Source of the DNA: Prolixibacteraceae bacterium UBA1413
Lineage (GTDB): Bacteria > Bacteroidota > Bacteroidia > Bacteroidales > Prolixibacteraceae
DNA: 64,000 nucleotides
Assembly (NCBI GenBank): GCA_002304925.1
Contig: DBPT01000024.1
Span: forward strand, 53,295-117,294
Reading direction: 5' to 3'
Shown here piece after piece: positions 7,946 through 17,003 of the stretch. The stretch's first letter is position 1. Each line of letters starts with the position of its first letter. The notes beneath the pieces were generated by a model, which was given only the letters and a program-made list of their open reading frames with translations, did no database searches and was not told the DNA's origin. The position numbers and the translations under genes were made by a program.

Positions 7946-10144
7946 TCAGCTTCCCAGTTCCAGCTGATTCTTTACCAGGTTAAAATAGGCACCCTTTTTC
8001 GCCGCCAGTTCATCATGGGTGCCTGATTCCGCCACCCTGCCCTGGTCCAGGACAACGATGCGGTCTGCATTTTTTACCGTACTCAGCCTGTGGGCTACCA
8101 CAACCACCGTCTTCCCCCGCGAAAACTGTTCCATATTATTCAGGATCACCCTTTCATGGATCGCATCCAGGGAATTGGTGGCTTCATCAAGAAAGAGAAA
8201 GAGGGGATCACGGTATACCGCACGGGCGATCAGGATCCGTTGCTTCTGCCCCTGGCTCAGCCCGGCACCTTCCTGCCCCACCTTTGTATTGTAACGCAAC
8301 GGCAGGCTTTCGATGAAATCGCGGATTCCGGCGACTTCCGCCGCATGCTCTATTTTCTGAACATCGGGGTTTTCATCTCCCAGGCTGATATTTCCTGCGA
8401 TGGTATCCGAAAAGATGAATCCCTCCTGCATGACCACTCCGCAGCGACGGCGCCAGGATTGCATGCTGTACCTGTCCAGGGGAGCATTTCCCAGAAGGAT
8501 CTCTCCCTCCGATACCGGGTAAAATCCCAGCATGAGCTTGATCAACGTAGTCTTGCCGCTTCCGCTGGCCCCAACAATCGCCGTCACCTTTCCGGCGGGG
8601 ATATCCAGAGTGACGTCGTCAATAATCTTCGGGCTGCGGGGACCTTCATAGTGAAAAGTCACATTCTTAAACCTGATTTCACTGTCACCGGCGATTTCGG
8701 TTAGCCTGCCCTCTCCGAGGCTCTCTTCTTCCTCCCTTTCATGGATTTCACCCAACCGTTCGAGACTTATCCTGGCATCCTGCGCCGTTGCGGCAAAGGA
8801 AATGAATTCGTGCAAAGGGGCGTTGAGCTGGCCAATGATGAACTGCACAGCCACCAGCATGCCCAGGGTCATGCTTCCGTCAAGCACCGATTTGGCAGCC
8901 AGAAAAATAATCAGGATGTTCTTCGCCTGATGGATGAAAACCGACCCGGCCTGCTGTTTCTGATGCAGCTTCAGCGCTTTCACGCTTACCCTGAAGAGCC
9001 TCATCTGAATCTGCTCCCACTCCCACCGCTTCCGCTCCTCACAATTGTTAAGCTTAATCTCCTGCATCGCCGTAATCAACTGGTAAACATTGCTCTGATT
9101 GGCAGCAAGAGCTTCAAACCGCTGATCATCGAGGATCTTCCGCTTTTTCATGAACCAGTTGATCCACAAAATATAGAGCGTACTGCCCACAATGAAAATA
9201 AGAAAAATACCGCGACTGTACCAGACAAGGACAACGCTATAAATCAAAAACATGAAAACACCGAAAGACATGGTGACAAGGTTGGTGGTCAGAAAAGACT
9301 GAACCCTGTTGTTGTCTTCAATCCGCTGACGAAGATCCCCGGTCATCTTCGAATCAAAAAAGCGCACCGGGAGTTTCATCAGCTTGATCAGAAAATCGGA
9401 AATCAAAGCAATGCTAACCCTTGCGCTGATATGGAGCATAATCCAGCTTCTGATGAATCCGACGGCTGTCTGGCTGACAATCAGCACCAGTTGCGCCAGG
9501 AGGACCAGAACAATGAATCCCAGATCCCGGTTGCCAATGCCGACATCCACGATAGCCTGGGTCAGGAAAGGGAACAGCAGACTGATAATGCTTCCGGTCA
9601 AAAAACCAAGCAAAATCCTGACGATCATCTTTTTGTATGGTTTTAACCGGTCGGTCAGAAACCGCAATCCGGGCCTCTTTTCCCGCTCATCCTCCTCCAG
9701 GAAAAAATCCTTGGTGGGCTCCAACATTAATACGATGCCGGCAGGCTCGTCCTGTATCGAAGTAGTTGCCCAGTTCCGGAGAAACTCCTCCTTTCGGCAT
9801 TTAACCAGGCCACTCGCCGGATCGGAGAGATGATACACCGTTTCCTTTTTGCGTTTGCTGATTTTGAAAAGTACCACAAAATGATTTTGCCGCCAGTGAA
9901 GAATGGCAGGCAGCGGCAATTGATCCAGTCCCGGCAGCGAAACCCGCATACCCCAGCTTCTGAGGCCGATTTTTGCGGCAGCATCACCCAGAGAAAGCAA
10001 AGAGATCCCCTCCCGGGTCTGGTAAGTAAGCTCCCGGAGCCTGTCAAGCTGAAAATACTTCCCGTAATATTTCGCGACGATTTTCAGGCAAACAGGTCCG
10101 CAATCCATCGCATCGGGTTGCTGATAATGCGGAAAATGAGCCAT
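7946..10144 (-). CDS. C39 peptidase-containing ABC exporter
   Basis: An inner-membrane transporter of the peptidase-containing (PCAT/SunT-like) class, which cuts a double-glycine leader from a peptide and exports it. The N-terminal C39 domain shows Q9, catalytic C15 in MDCGPVCLK, H88 in RQNHFVVLF and D108 in LSDPASG, so the triad looks complete. A transmembrane domain spans about 170-440. The ATPase has Walker A GASGSGKTT (525-533), signature LSQGQ (629), Walker B FLFLDE (649-654) and the H-loop histidine (685). No fusion protein, outer-membrane partner or leader peptide gene lies beside it, so the cargo is unknown. Confidence 0.88.
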   Translation of the reverse strand: MAHFPHYQQPDAMDCGPVCLKIVAKYYGKYFQLDRLRELTYQTREGISLLSLGDAAAKIGLRSWGMRVSLPGLDQLPLPAILHWRQNHFVVLFKISKRKKETVYHLSDPASGLVKCRKEEFLRNWATTSIQDEPAGIVLMLEPTKDFFLEEDEREKRPGLRFLTDRLKPYKKMIVRILLGFLTGSIISLLFPFLTQAIVDVGIGNRDLGFIVLVLLAQLVLIVSQTAVGFIRSWIMLHISARVSIALISDFLIKLMKLPVRFFDSKMTGDLRQRIEDNNRVQSFLTTNLVTMSFGVFMFLIYSVVLVWYSRGIFLIFIVGSTLYILWINWFMKKRKILDDQRFEALAANQSNVYQLITAMQEIKLNNCEERKRWEWEQIQMRLFRVSVKALKLHQKQQAGSVFIHQAKNILIIFLAAKSVLDGSMTLGMLVAVQFIIGQLNAPLHEFISFAATAQDARISLERLGEIHEREEEESLGEGRLTEIAGDSEIRFKNVTFHYEGPRSPKIIDDVTLDIPAGKVTAIVGASGSGKTTLIKLMLGFYPVSEGEILLGNAPLDRYSMQSWRRRCGVVMQEGFIFSDTIAGNISLGDENPDVQKIEHAAEVAGIRDFIESLPLRYNTKVGQEGAGLSQGQKQRILIARAVYRDPLFLFLDEATNSLDAIHERVILNNMEQFSRGKTVVVVAHRLSTVKNADRIVVLDQGRVAESGTHDELAAKKGAYFNLVKNQLELGS

Positions 10145-10306
10145 TTCAAGAATAAATCAGCGGAAAGTTAAGAAAAAAAGCTTCAACGAACTTCCAAAGT
10201 TGATTTTTCAAAATTGATTCAAATAGATTGTTACCAAATTATTACTATTTTTGGCGCCTTTGAAACCGGCATTCTTCATAGAATTAATCATTCAAAAATA
10301 GATATC

Positions 10307-12463
10307 ATGAAGGTTTATAAAACTGGACAAATTCGCAACATTGTATTACTGGGAAATTCCGGCAGCGGAAAGACCACCCTCGCAGAGGCCATGCTGCTCG
10401 AGGGTGGAGTGATTAACCGCAAGGGTGAAGTAACGGCAAAAAATACGGTTTCCGACTTCAACACCATTGAGCAGGAATATGGCAATTCGGTATTCTCTTC
10501 AGTGCTATATGCCGAATTTTTGGATAAGAAACTAAACATACTGGATTCTCCGGGGATGGATGACCTCTGCGGCGGTTCCATTTCATCGCTCGAAGTAGCC
10601 GACCTGGGGCTTATGCTCGTCAACGCTTCCGGCGGTGTCGAAGCAGGCACCGAAGCCGCCTTCCGCAATGCCGATGCCAAGCATAAACCGCTGTTTTTTG
10701 TCTTCAACGGTTTGGATCATGAAAATGCAAATTTTGAACAGTCGCTTGAAAAATGCAAATCCTCATTCGGAAACAAAGTGACGGTGGTGCAATACCCCCT
10801 TGAAACAGGACCGGCTTTCAGCAGCATCGTTGACGTACTGAAGATGAAAATGTACAAATACGGTAAGGATGGCGGCCAACCCCAGATCCTGGATATCCCG
10901 GCATCCGAAAAATCACGTGCCGAAGAGTTGCAGAACCAGCTTTTCGAAATGGCAGCCGAGAATGACGAATCCCTCATGGAAAATTATTTTGAGCAGGGCA
11001 TGCTCTCCGAAGAGGAAGTCATTAAGGGGATGAAACTGGGCATCAACCAGCGCGATCTCTTCCCCGTGCTGTGTACCTGCGCCAAGAGGAGCATCGGCAT
11101 CAACCGGCTCATGGAATTCATCATTGATGCGGGTCCTGCTCCCGATGAAATGCCCATGCGCGAAATCGCAGCCGGCAAGGAGGTGACCATGAAAGAAAGT
11201 GAAACCCCTTCCTTGTTTGTCTTTAAAACCTCTATTGAATCGCATGTGGGGGAAATCACCTATTTCAAGGTAATGTCAGGAAAATTGACCGAGAGTATCG
11301 ACCTTGTCAACATCAACAACGGAGGCAGGGAAAGACTCTCCCAGCTTTTTGCGACCGCCGGGAAAAACAGGGTCAAGGTTCCGGAGATGCTGGCCGGGGA
11401 TATCGGCTGCACGGTGAAGCTCAAAGATACCAAATACAATCATACCCTCAGCCTGAAAGAGGCCGGAACCCAGTTTGTCCCCATGGAATTCCCCGCTCCG
11501 CGACACCGGGTGGCTGTGAAAGCAGTCAACGAAACCGATGATGAAAAAGTGGGCGAAGTGCTTAACCGCATCAAATTTGAAGACCCCACCTATATCATTG
11601 AATACTCCAAGGAGCTGCGCCAGCTGATCGTCCACAACCAGGGCGAATACCATATGAACGTGCTGAAATGGTTCTTTGACAATGTTTATAAGATCGAAGT
11701 CGACTTCAAGGAGCCGAGAATCCCTTACCGTGAAACCATCACCAAGGCCTCCCAGTCTGATTACCGGCACAAAAAACAGTCGGGAGGCGCCGGTCAGTTC
11801 GGTGAAGTCCACATGATCATAGAACCCCTCGAAGAAGGGGACACTCCCAAAAACGGATTTGTCCTCGACGGGAAAGAGTATAAACTGTCAATCAGGGACA
11901 CACAGGAACTCACATTGCCCTGGGGAGGTCGGCTATTGTACTGTAACTGCATCGTGGGTGGCTCCATCGATGGCCGCTTCATGCCCGCCATCCTCAAGGG
12001 AATCATGGAAAAAATGGAACAGGGCCCCCTTACAGGCTCCTACGCCCGCGACATCATCGTTTATGTTTACGACGGGAAAATGCACCCGGTGGATTCCAAT
12101 GAAATCTCATTTAAACTCGCCGGAAGAAATGCCTTCAGCATGGCTTTCAAAAAAGCCAATCCGAAGATCCTTGAACCCATCTACGACCTGGAAGTCTGGG
12201 TCCCTTCCGAAAGAATGGGAGATGTCATGAGCGACCTTCAGTCACGCCGCGCCCTCATCATGGGAATGGGATCGGAAAAAGGATTTGAAAAAATTACCGC
12301 CCGCGTGCCGCTGAAAGAAATGAACAAGTACAACACGTCGCTGAGTTCGCTGACCGGTGGCCGAGGACAGTTCAAAATGGCTTTCAACTCTTATGAAAAA
12401 GTCCCCGCCGATGTTCAGGATGCCCTCCTGAAAGCCTATGAAGCAGAACAGGAAGAAGAATAA
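10307..12463 (+). CDS. EF-G paralogue with an altered GTPase centre (EF-G2-like)
   Basis: A full-length EF-G-like protein of 718 residues, with domains II to V well preserved (for example VPSERMGDVMSDLQSRR in domain V). The start is the ATG at 10307, giving MKVYKTGQIRNIVLLG; 31 upstream in-frame codons look non-coding. The G domain departs from EF-G: the P-loop is GNSGSGKTT, switch II reads DSPGMDD with Met84 where EF-G has the catalytic His, NKMD is NGLD, and the switch I RGITI motif is lost. Bacteroides has an EF-G2 reported to support translation without GTP hydrolysis, and this protein fits that type. It is monocistronic, with a strong terminator after it. Confidence 0.85.
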   Translation: MKVYKTGQIRNIVLLGNSGSGKTTLAEAMLLEGGVINRKGEVTAKNTVSDFNTIEQEYGNSVFSSVLYAEFLDKKLNILDSPGMDDLCGGSISSLEVADLGLMLVNASGGVEAGTEAAFRNADAKHKPLFFVFNGLDHENANFEQSLEKCKSSFGNKVTVVQYPLETGPAFSSIVDVLKMKMYKYGKDGGQPQILDIPASEKSRAEELQNQLFEMAAENDESLMENYFEQGMLSEEEVIKGMKLGINQRDLFPVLCTCAKRSIGINRLMEFIIDAGPAPDEMPMREIAAGKEVTMKESETPSLFVFKTSIESHVGEITYFKVMSGKLTESIDLVNINNGGRERLSQLFATAGKNRVKVPEMLAGDIGCTVKLKDTKYNHTLSLKEAGTQFVPMEFPAPRHRVAVKAVNETDDEKVGEVLNRIKFEDPTYIIEYSKELRQLIVHNQGEYHMNVLKWFFDNVYKIEVDFKEPRIPYRETITKASQSDYRHKKQSGGAGQFGEVHMIIEPLEEGDTPKNGFVLDGKEYKLSIRDTQELTLPWGGRLLYCNCIVGGSIDGRFMPAILKGIMEKMEQGPLTGSYARDIIVYVYDGKMHPVDSNEISFKLAGRNAFSMAFKKANPKILEPIYDLEVWVPSERMGDVMSDLQSRRALIMGMGSEKGFEKITARVPLKEMNKYNTSLSSLTGGRGQFKMAFNSYEKVPADVQDALLKAYEAEQEEE

Positions 12464-12474
12464 CGCAACCGACC

Positions 12475-12513
12475 TAAAAAAAAGGCCTCCCCTCCCGGGG
12501 CGGCCTTTTTTTT
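12475..12513. terminator. bidirectional rho-independent terminator
   Basis: An A-rich flank and ggcc at about 12478-12486 pair with ggcc and a T-run at 12502-12510, around a GC-rich inner segment that itself pairs cccc/gggg. With A and T runs on the two sides it can stop transcription from both the EF-G2-like gene and the convergent gene ending at 12512. Confidence 0.85.
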
Positions 12514-13804
12514 AATCCTTATCCCTGATGAGATATACATCTCCGTGTTTCCACCGCTTTTTGCCATCGCGGCCGGTACCTTCGACCACATAGAAATAGA
12601 CGCCCGGACTGGCATAGCGGCCGCCGATGCGGCCATCCCAAACACTCTCCATCCAGGTGTTCTCAAATCCCTTTACATTGTTGCTCTCCCACACATGAAC
12701 CGTCCGGCCCCACCGGTTGAAAACCGATATCTTCACCTTCTCCATTGACCAGAATTTAACCACGAAATTGTCGTTGGTACCGTCGCCGTTCGGTGTAAAT
12801 ACGTTGGGAACCGCCACAAAGGAAGTGTCCACCATGATGTAATCCTCAAGATAAACCGTATCGGTACAAACCATGTCGCCTGTCGCCTTCTTGGAAACCA
12901 GCTTGACCATGTACGTTCCCGATCTTTCAAAAGAATAGGTCAGGTCAACATCCACAGCTGTGTCCAGAATACTGTCGACCGGCACCGAGGGATCCTTTTT
13001 GATCTCATCCAGGTCCCTGAAAATGAACCATTCATACAAACCCGGATCGCCGTTTTCGGAGTTATTGGTAAAATTGACCTTGAGCGGAGCTTCTCCACTC
13101 ATGGGATCGGCCTTGAAAGAGGCTTTTGTGACAATAGAGTGGTAGGTGACATTGACGGAAGTTTCACAGCCGAACCGGTCGGTTACCATCAAGGTATATT
13201 CCGTGTCTTTGGCTGGTGGGTCATACACCTGCCTGACCGCCAGTAAGGACAAGATGTCATCCCCCTGACGCCATTCCGTGCGGAGATCTTTGTCCAGCAC
13301 CACGGGAGCAAGGGATGAAAGATCGTAATAGACCAGGGGTACCTCTTCCAGGGATGCCCTGAGTGTGAAAAAAGTGCAGTTCGACTCCGAAATCACCGCC
13401 TCCGCATTGTTCCGGTTGTTGAATACCCATGCCCGGAGTATTTGGGTGGTACCCCCCGAAGTTATCCTTACCCGGTAGCATCCGTCCTCCAGGCCCGTGA
13501 TCTCTGATTGGTTGCTGCCTGTATTCTCGGAAAGATAAAAATCAAAGGCACCCGTCACCGGATTGAATTTCTCCCATTCCCACGATTTTGTGCCCTCCAG
13601 ATCCGTGGTCGCCATCAGCCGGGCATCCGGTCCGTCATCATTGACACAGAAAATGAACATCGGGTCCTTTTCTCCAAAATTGGGATACTGGGTATCCTCC
13701 CGGTAAACCGACCCCGGTGCCGTAAGCTGACCCCCGGAAAGCAGGGGAGTTAACAGCATCAGGCCCATGAAAGCCAGATAACAAATCAACAATCTATGTT
13801 TCAT
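12512..13804 (-). CDS. secreted protein with PKD domain and type IX sorting (CHU_C) C-terminus
   Basis: 430 residues with a signal peptide (about 1-25). An N-terminal beta-rich part of unknown role is followed by a PKD-like domain near 230-310 (SGEAPLKVNFTNNSENG). A gliding-motility-associated C-terminal domain begins at NVFTPNGDGTNDNF, with VFNRWGRTVHVW further on. That C-terminus is the type B signal for the Bacteroidota type IX secretion system, so export to the cell surface or medium is expected. The binding partner or activity is not evident. It converges on the EF-G2-like gene and diverges from the uvrD-type gene. Confidence 0.85.
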   Translation of the reverse strand: MKHRLLICYLAFMGLMLLTPLLSGGQLTAPGSVYREDTQYPNFGEKDPMFIFCVNDDGPDARLMATTDLEGTKSWEWEKFNPVTGAFDFYLSENTGSNQSEITGLEDGCYRVRITSGGTTQILRAWVFNNRNNAEAVISESNCTFFTLRASLEEVPLVYYDLSSLAPVVLDKDLRTEWRQGDDILSLLAVRQVYDPPAKDTEYTLMVTDRFGCETSVNVTYHSIVTKASFKADPMSGEAPLKVNFTNNSENGDPGLYEWFIFRDLDEIKKDPSVPVDSILDTAVDVDLTYSFERSGTYMVKLVSKKATGDMVCTDTVYLEDYIMVDTSFVAVPNVFTPNGDGTNDNFVVKFWSMEKVKISVFNRWGRTVHVWESNNVKGFENTWMESVWDGRIGGRYASPGVYFYVVEGTGRDGKKRWKHGDVYLIRDKD

Positions 13805-13861
13805 TTCAGTCGCTTACTTTTCAATTCAATAATAACGGTAAAAAACCAGTAAATTGCCTTA

Positions 13862-13869
13862 CAAAGGTA
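13862..13869 (-). promoter_or_regulatory. putative -7 box for the type IX secreted protein gene
   Basis: Read leftward this is TACCTTTG, a match to TAnnTTTG, about 58 bases upstream of the start codon at 13804. No clear TTTG -33 element was found at the expected distance. Confidence 0.4.
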
Positions 13870-13933
13870 AAAAACTAAACTTAATACCGTCTTATTTTCT
13901 TATTTTGCCCCACGTAAACCGAAATCCAAAAAA

Positions 13934-16249
13934 GTGTTCGATTATCTTGAAAACCTGAATGCTGCCCAACGGGAAGCAGTGATCCGAACGGAAGGCCCGT
14001 CGTTGATTGTGGCAGGTGCAGGATCGGGGAAGACCCGCGTACTGACATTTCGCATAGCCCACTTGCTGAAACAGGGTGTTCGTCCCTCCTCCATCCTGGC
14101 ACTGACATTTACCAATAAAGCGGCAGGAGAGATGAAGGAACGGATAGCGGCGGTGGTCGGCACATCCCTGGCCCGGTACCTGTGGATGGGTACCTTTCAT
14201 TCCATTTTTGCCAGGATTCTCCGCATCGAACATGAAGCCACGGGATTTCCCGCCGACTACACCATATTTGATGCCGCCGATTCCAAAAACTTGGTCAGAA
14301 CCATCATTAAAGAAGCCGGACTTGAGGAGACGGTATACAAACCCGGGGTGATCACCAGCCGTATCTCCATGGCCAAGAACAACCTCATCACACCCGCGGT
14401 CTACAGCAGGAACGAAGAGATCAGGGAGTATGACCGCAGCATCAACATGCCCCGGACCGCTGAACTCTACAGGGAGTACACGCGACGGAGTAAACTTAGC
14501 AGTGCCATGGATTTTGACGACCTGCTGCTGATCCCCAACCTGATGTTCAGAGACCATCTCGATATCCTCGACCGCTATCAGAAAAAATTCGATTATGTTC
14601 TGGTCGATGAATACCAGGACACCAACTTTGCACAGTACCAGTTGATCAATCTGCTGGCGGCCCAACACCACAACATATGCGTTGTGGGTGACGATGCACA
14701 GAGCATTTATGCCTTCCGGGGCGCCCGCATCGAAAATATCTTCAGCTTTCAGCGGGACTATCCCGAACATAACGTGTTCAAGCTGGAACAGAATTACCGT
14801 TCCACCCAAACCATCGTCAACGCGGCGAACAGTGTGATTGCCTATAATCATCGGCAAATCAGGAAAGTTGTTTTCTCGGAAAAGGAAAAAGGCGCCCCCA
14901 TCAGGGTATTGTATGCCCTTACCGACATTGAAGAGGGACTCCAGGTGTCGGCCCTCATTGCCGAAACCCAGCTGCGCGATCATTTCTCCTTCGGGGATTA
15001 CGCCATTCTCTACCGGACAAACGCCCAGTCCCGGATTTTTGAAGAGTCACTGCGGAAAAGAAACATCCCTTACAAAATCTACGGAGGCCTCTCCTTTTAC
15101 CAGCGGAAAGAGATCAGGGACCTGCTGGCTTATTTCAGGCTTATCGTCAACAGCGACGACAACGAGGCGTTGAAAAGAATCATCAATTACCCGGCCAGGG
15201 GGATCGGAGGGACCACCGTAACAAAGCTGGAAAAGGCCGCTTCCGGCATGGGAACCTCAATCTGGAACGTCATCAGCCGGTTGCCGGAAGAAAATCCCGC
15301 CGAACTTAACCGGGGGACCACAACCAAAATATTGAATTTCATCGCCCTGATGGAAGGGTTTAAAACGCTTTCGGAAACCAGGAATGGTTTTGAATTGGCA
15401 AAGAGAGTAGCCGTGGAGACGGAAATCCAGAAAGATCTCTACAACGACAGATCCCCGGAGGGGCTGAGCCGTTATCAGAATATCGGGGAATTGCTGAACG
15501 CCATCCAGGAGTTCAGTACCAATGCCGCCGAGGAAGGTCGTCCGGGAGGCATAGGTGATTACCTGCAGGATGTGGCCTTGCTGACCGACCAGGACCATGA
15601 AAAACCGGAAGACCAGGACAAGGTGACCCTGATGACGGTTCATTCCGCCAAGGGGTTGGAGTTTAGGAACGTCTTTATTGCAGGTCTGGAAAGGAATCTC
15701 TTTCCCTCGGGTCAAGCGGGTGAAATGATGACACAAGAAGAATATGAAGAAGAACGTCGTTTGTTCTACGTGGCATTGACGCGTGCAAAAGAGCGGGTTT
15801 ACCTCTCCTGGGCAGGTCAGCGCTACCGTTGGGGGAAACTGGAATATTGCCAGCCAAGCCCTTTCCTCAGTGAGATTGACAGCGTCTGGCTCGAATCTGC
15901 CGACATGGGCAGATCACATCACCCCCGAACCCCCTTGCACGGATCATCCATTGCCCGGGAAGCCGATTCCCCCGGGGGAACGGGCAGGCTACCAACACCC
16001 GGATTACAGGAGAATTTCAGCAGGAAGATCGCCAGCCTCAGGGAGACATCCAATACAAGTTCCGGCTTTGCCGGCGACGACCCTTCAGCGATCCTCCCGG
16101 GGATGAATGTGGAACACCAGCGCTTTGGGCATGGCAAAGTTCTTCAGGTAGAGGGCACTCCCCCCGATCTGAAGGCAACAGTATTCTTTCACAACGCCGG
16201 GCAGAAACAGCTGCTCCTTCGCTATGCCAGACTGAAAATTGTCAGATGA
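13934..16249 (+). CDS. UvrD/PcrA-type superfamily 1 DNA helicase
   Basis: 3'-5' DNA helicase acting in nucleotide excision repair and removal of proteins from DNA. The 771 residues contain Walker A AGAGSGKT (27-34), the DEYQDT motif near 225, GDDAQSIYAFRGA, LEQNYRST, TVHSAKGLEF and the C-terminal VALTRAKERVYLSW. A Tudor-like tail typical of PcrA/UvrD closes the protein (VEHQRFGHGKVLQ). The start codon is GTG at 13934, because no ATG gives a better fit to the family N-terminus. Whether it is UvrD or PcrA in name cannot be settled from sequence alone. Confidence 0.93.
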   Translation: MFDYLENLNAAQREAVIRTEGPSLIVAGAGSGKTRVLTFRIAHLLKQGVRPSSILALTFTNKAAGEMKERIAAVVGTSLARYLWMGTFHSIFARILRIEHEATGFPADYTIFDAADSKNLVRTIIKEAGLEETVYKPGVITSRISMAKNNLITPAVYSRNEEIREYDRSINMPRTAELYREYTRRSKLSSAMDFDDLLLIPNLMFRDHLDILDRYQKKFDYVLVDEYQDTNFAQYQLINLLAAQHHNICVVGDDAQSIYAFRGARIENIFSFQRDYPEHNVFKLEQNYRSTQTIVNAANSVIAYNHRQIRKVVFSEKEKGAPIRVLYALTDIEEGLQVSALIAETQLRDHFSFGDYAILYRTNAQSRIFEESLRKRNIPYKIYGGLSFYQRKEIRDLLAYFRLIVNSDDNEALKRIINYPARGIGGTTVTKLEKAASGMGTSIWNVISRLPEENPAELNRGTTTKILNFIALMEGFKTLSETRNGFELAKRVAVETEIQKDLYNDRSPEGLSRYQNIGELLNAIQEFSTNAAEEGRPGGIGDYLQDVALLTDQDHEKPEDQDKVTLMTVHSAKGLEFRNVFIAGLERNLFPSGQAGEMMTQEEYEEERRLFYVALTRAKERVYLSWAGQRYRWGKLEYCQPSPFLSEIDSVWLESADMGRSHHPRTPLHGSSIAREADSPGGTGRLPTPGLQENFSRKIASLRETSNTSSGFAGDDPSAILPGMNVEHQRFGHGKVLQVEGTPPDLKATVFFHNAGQKQLLLRYARLKIVR

Positions 16250-16280
16250 TGCCTGATGAAATAAATAAAACCCCCCTTAA

Positions 16281-16311
16281 TTTGCAGTATCGCTGAAAAC
16301 CACTACTTTTG
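16281..16311 (+). promoter_or_regulatory. canonical Bacteroidota promoter of DUF4290-murA
   Basis: TTTG at 16281-16284 and TACTTTTG at 16304-16311 are separated by exactly 19 bases, a textbook -33/-7 pair for this phylum. Transcription would begin near 16318, leaving a leader of about 40 bases before the DUF4290 gene. It is the best-formed promoter in the window. Confidence 0.75.
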
Positions 16312-16359
16312 CACAGGCAAAACCCCTGCTGATATCTTATTCACCAGAATCTGGAAGAT

Positions 16360-16986
16360 ATGACCTACGATTCAAAAGATTACAATACCAGCCGAAAAAA
16401 GCTGGCTTTGCCCGAATACGGGCGGAATATCCATAACATGGTCGACTTACTGAAACAGATAGAAGACCGGGAAAGGAGGAACCGGGCGGCTCATGTCCTG
16501 GTCGATATCATGGGAAGCCTGAATCCCTACCTTCGCGATGTTCCTGATTTCAAGCACAAATTATGGGATCATTTGGCCATCATGGCCAATTTTAAGCTGG
16601 ATATTGACTATCCTTACGATCCCCCGTCACCCGAAGTGTTGTTTGAAAAACCCAAAAGAGTACCCTATTGCCAGCGGGACTTCAAGTACCGGCACTACGG
16701 TTATTCCATGGAGCTGATGATTAAAAAGGCAATGGAATTCGAGGATGGGAAAGAGAAGGACATCCTGGTTTATCAGCTGGCCAACCATATGAAGAAATCC
16801 TATCTTGCCTGGAATAAAGATTCGGTCGAAGATGAAAAAATTCTGGATGATCTGGAGTCGATTTCCAAAGGCCAGCTCAAATACCCTGATCTGGAACTGG
16901 CTGAAATCAAGAGCAATGTTCCGCGGCAGCAATATCCGGCCAAGCAAAAAACCAACCGCCGGGGCAATCCCTCCAAAAGGCACTGA
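16360..16986 (+). CDS. DUF4290 family protein
   Basis: A 208-residue soluble protein of the DUF4290 family, conserved in Bacteroidota and typically found just upstream of murA, as here (17 bases). The body is charged and largely helical, with motifs LPEYGRNIHNMVDLLKQIED and YGYSMELMIKKAMEFEDGKE. The tail is basic and Gln/Pro-rich (QQYPAKQKTNRRGNPSKRH). There is no signal peptide or membrane segment. The function is unknown; the constant pairing with murA hints at a cell-envelope or growth role, which is inference. Confidence 0.85.
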   Translation: MTYDSKDYNTSRKKLALPEYGRNIHNMVDLLKQIEDRERRNRAAHVLVDIMGSLNPYLRDVPDFKHKLWDHLAIMANFKLDIDYPYDPPSPEVLFEKPKRVPYCQRDFKYRHYGYSMELMIKKAMEFEDGKEKDILVYQLANHMKKSYLAWNKDSVEDEKILDDLESISKGQLKYPDLELAEIKSNVPRQQYPAKQKTNRRGNPSKRH

Positions 16987-17003
16987 TTCATTCCATATCG
17001 GTC

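Noticed and set aside
8741..9646. Rightward frame (301 codons) opposite the peptidase-ABC exporter
   Set aside because: It covers the membrane and linker part of a clear transporter gene and has an unnatural composition rich in His, Asn and Gln.
13892..14983. Long leftward frame (363 codons) opposite the UvrD/PcrA-type gene
   Set aside because: It lies wholly over a strongly conserved helicase, its product has no family features, and such antisense frames follow from codon bias.
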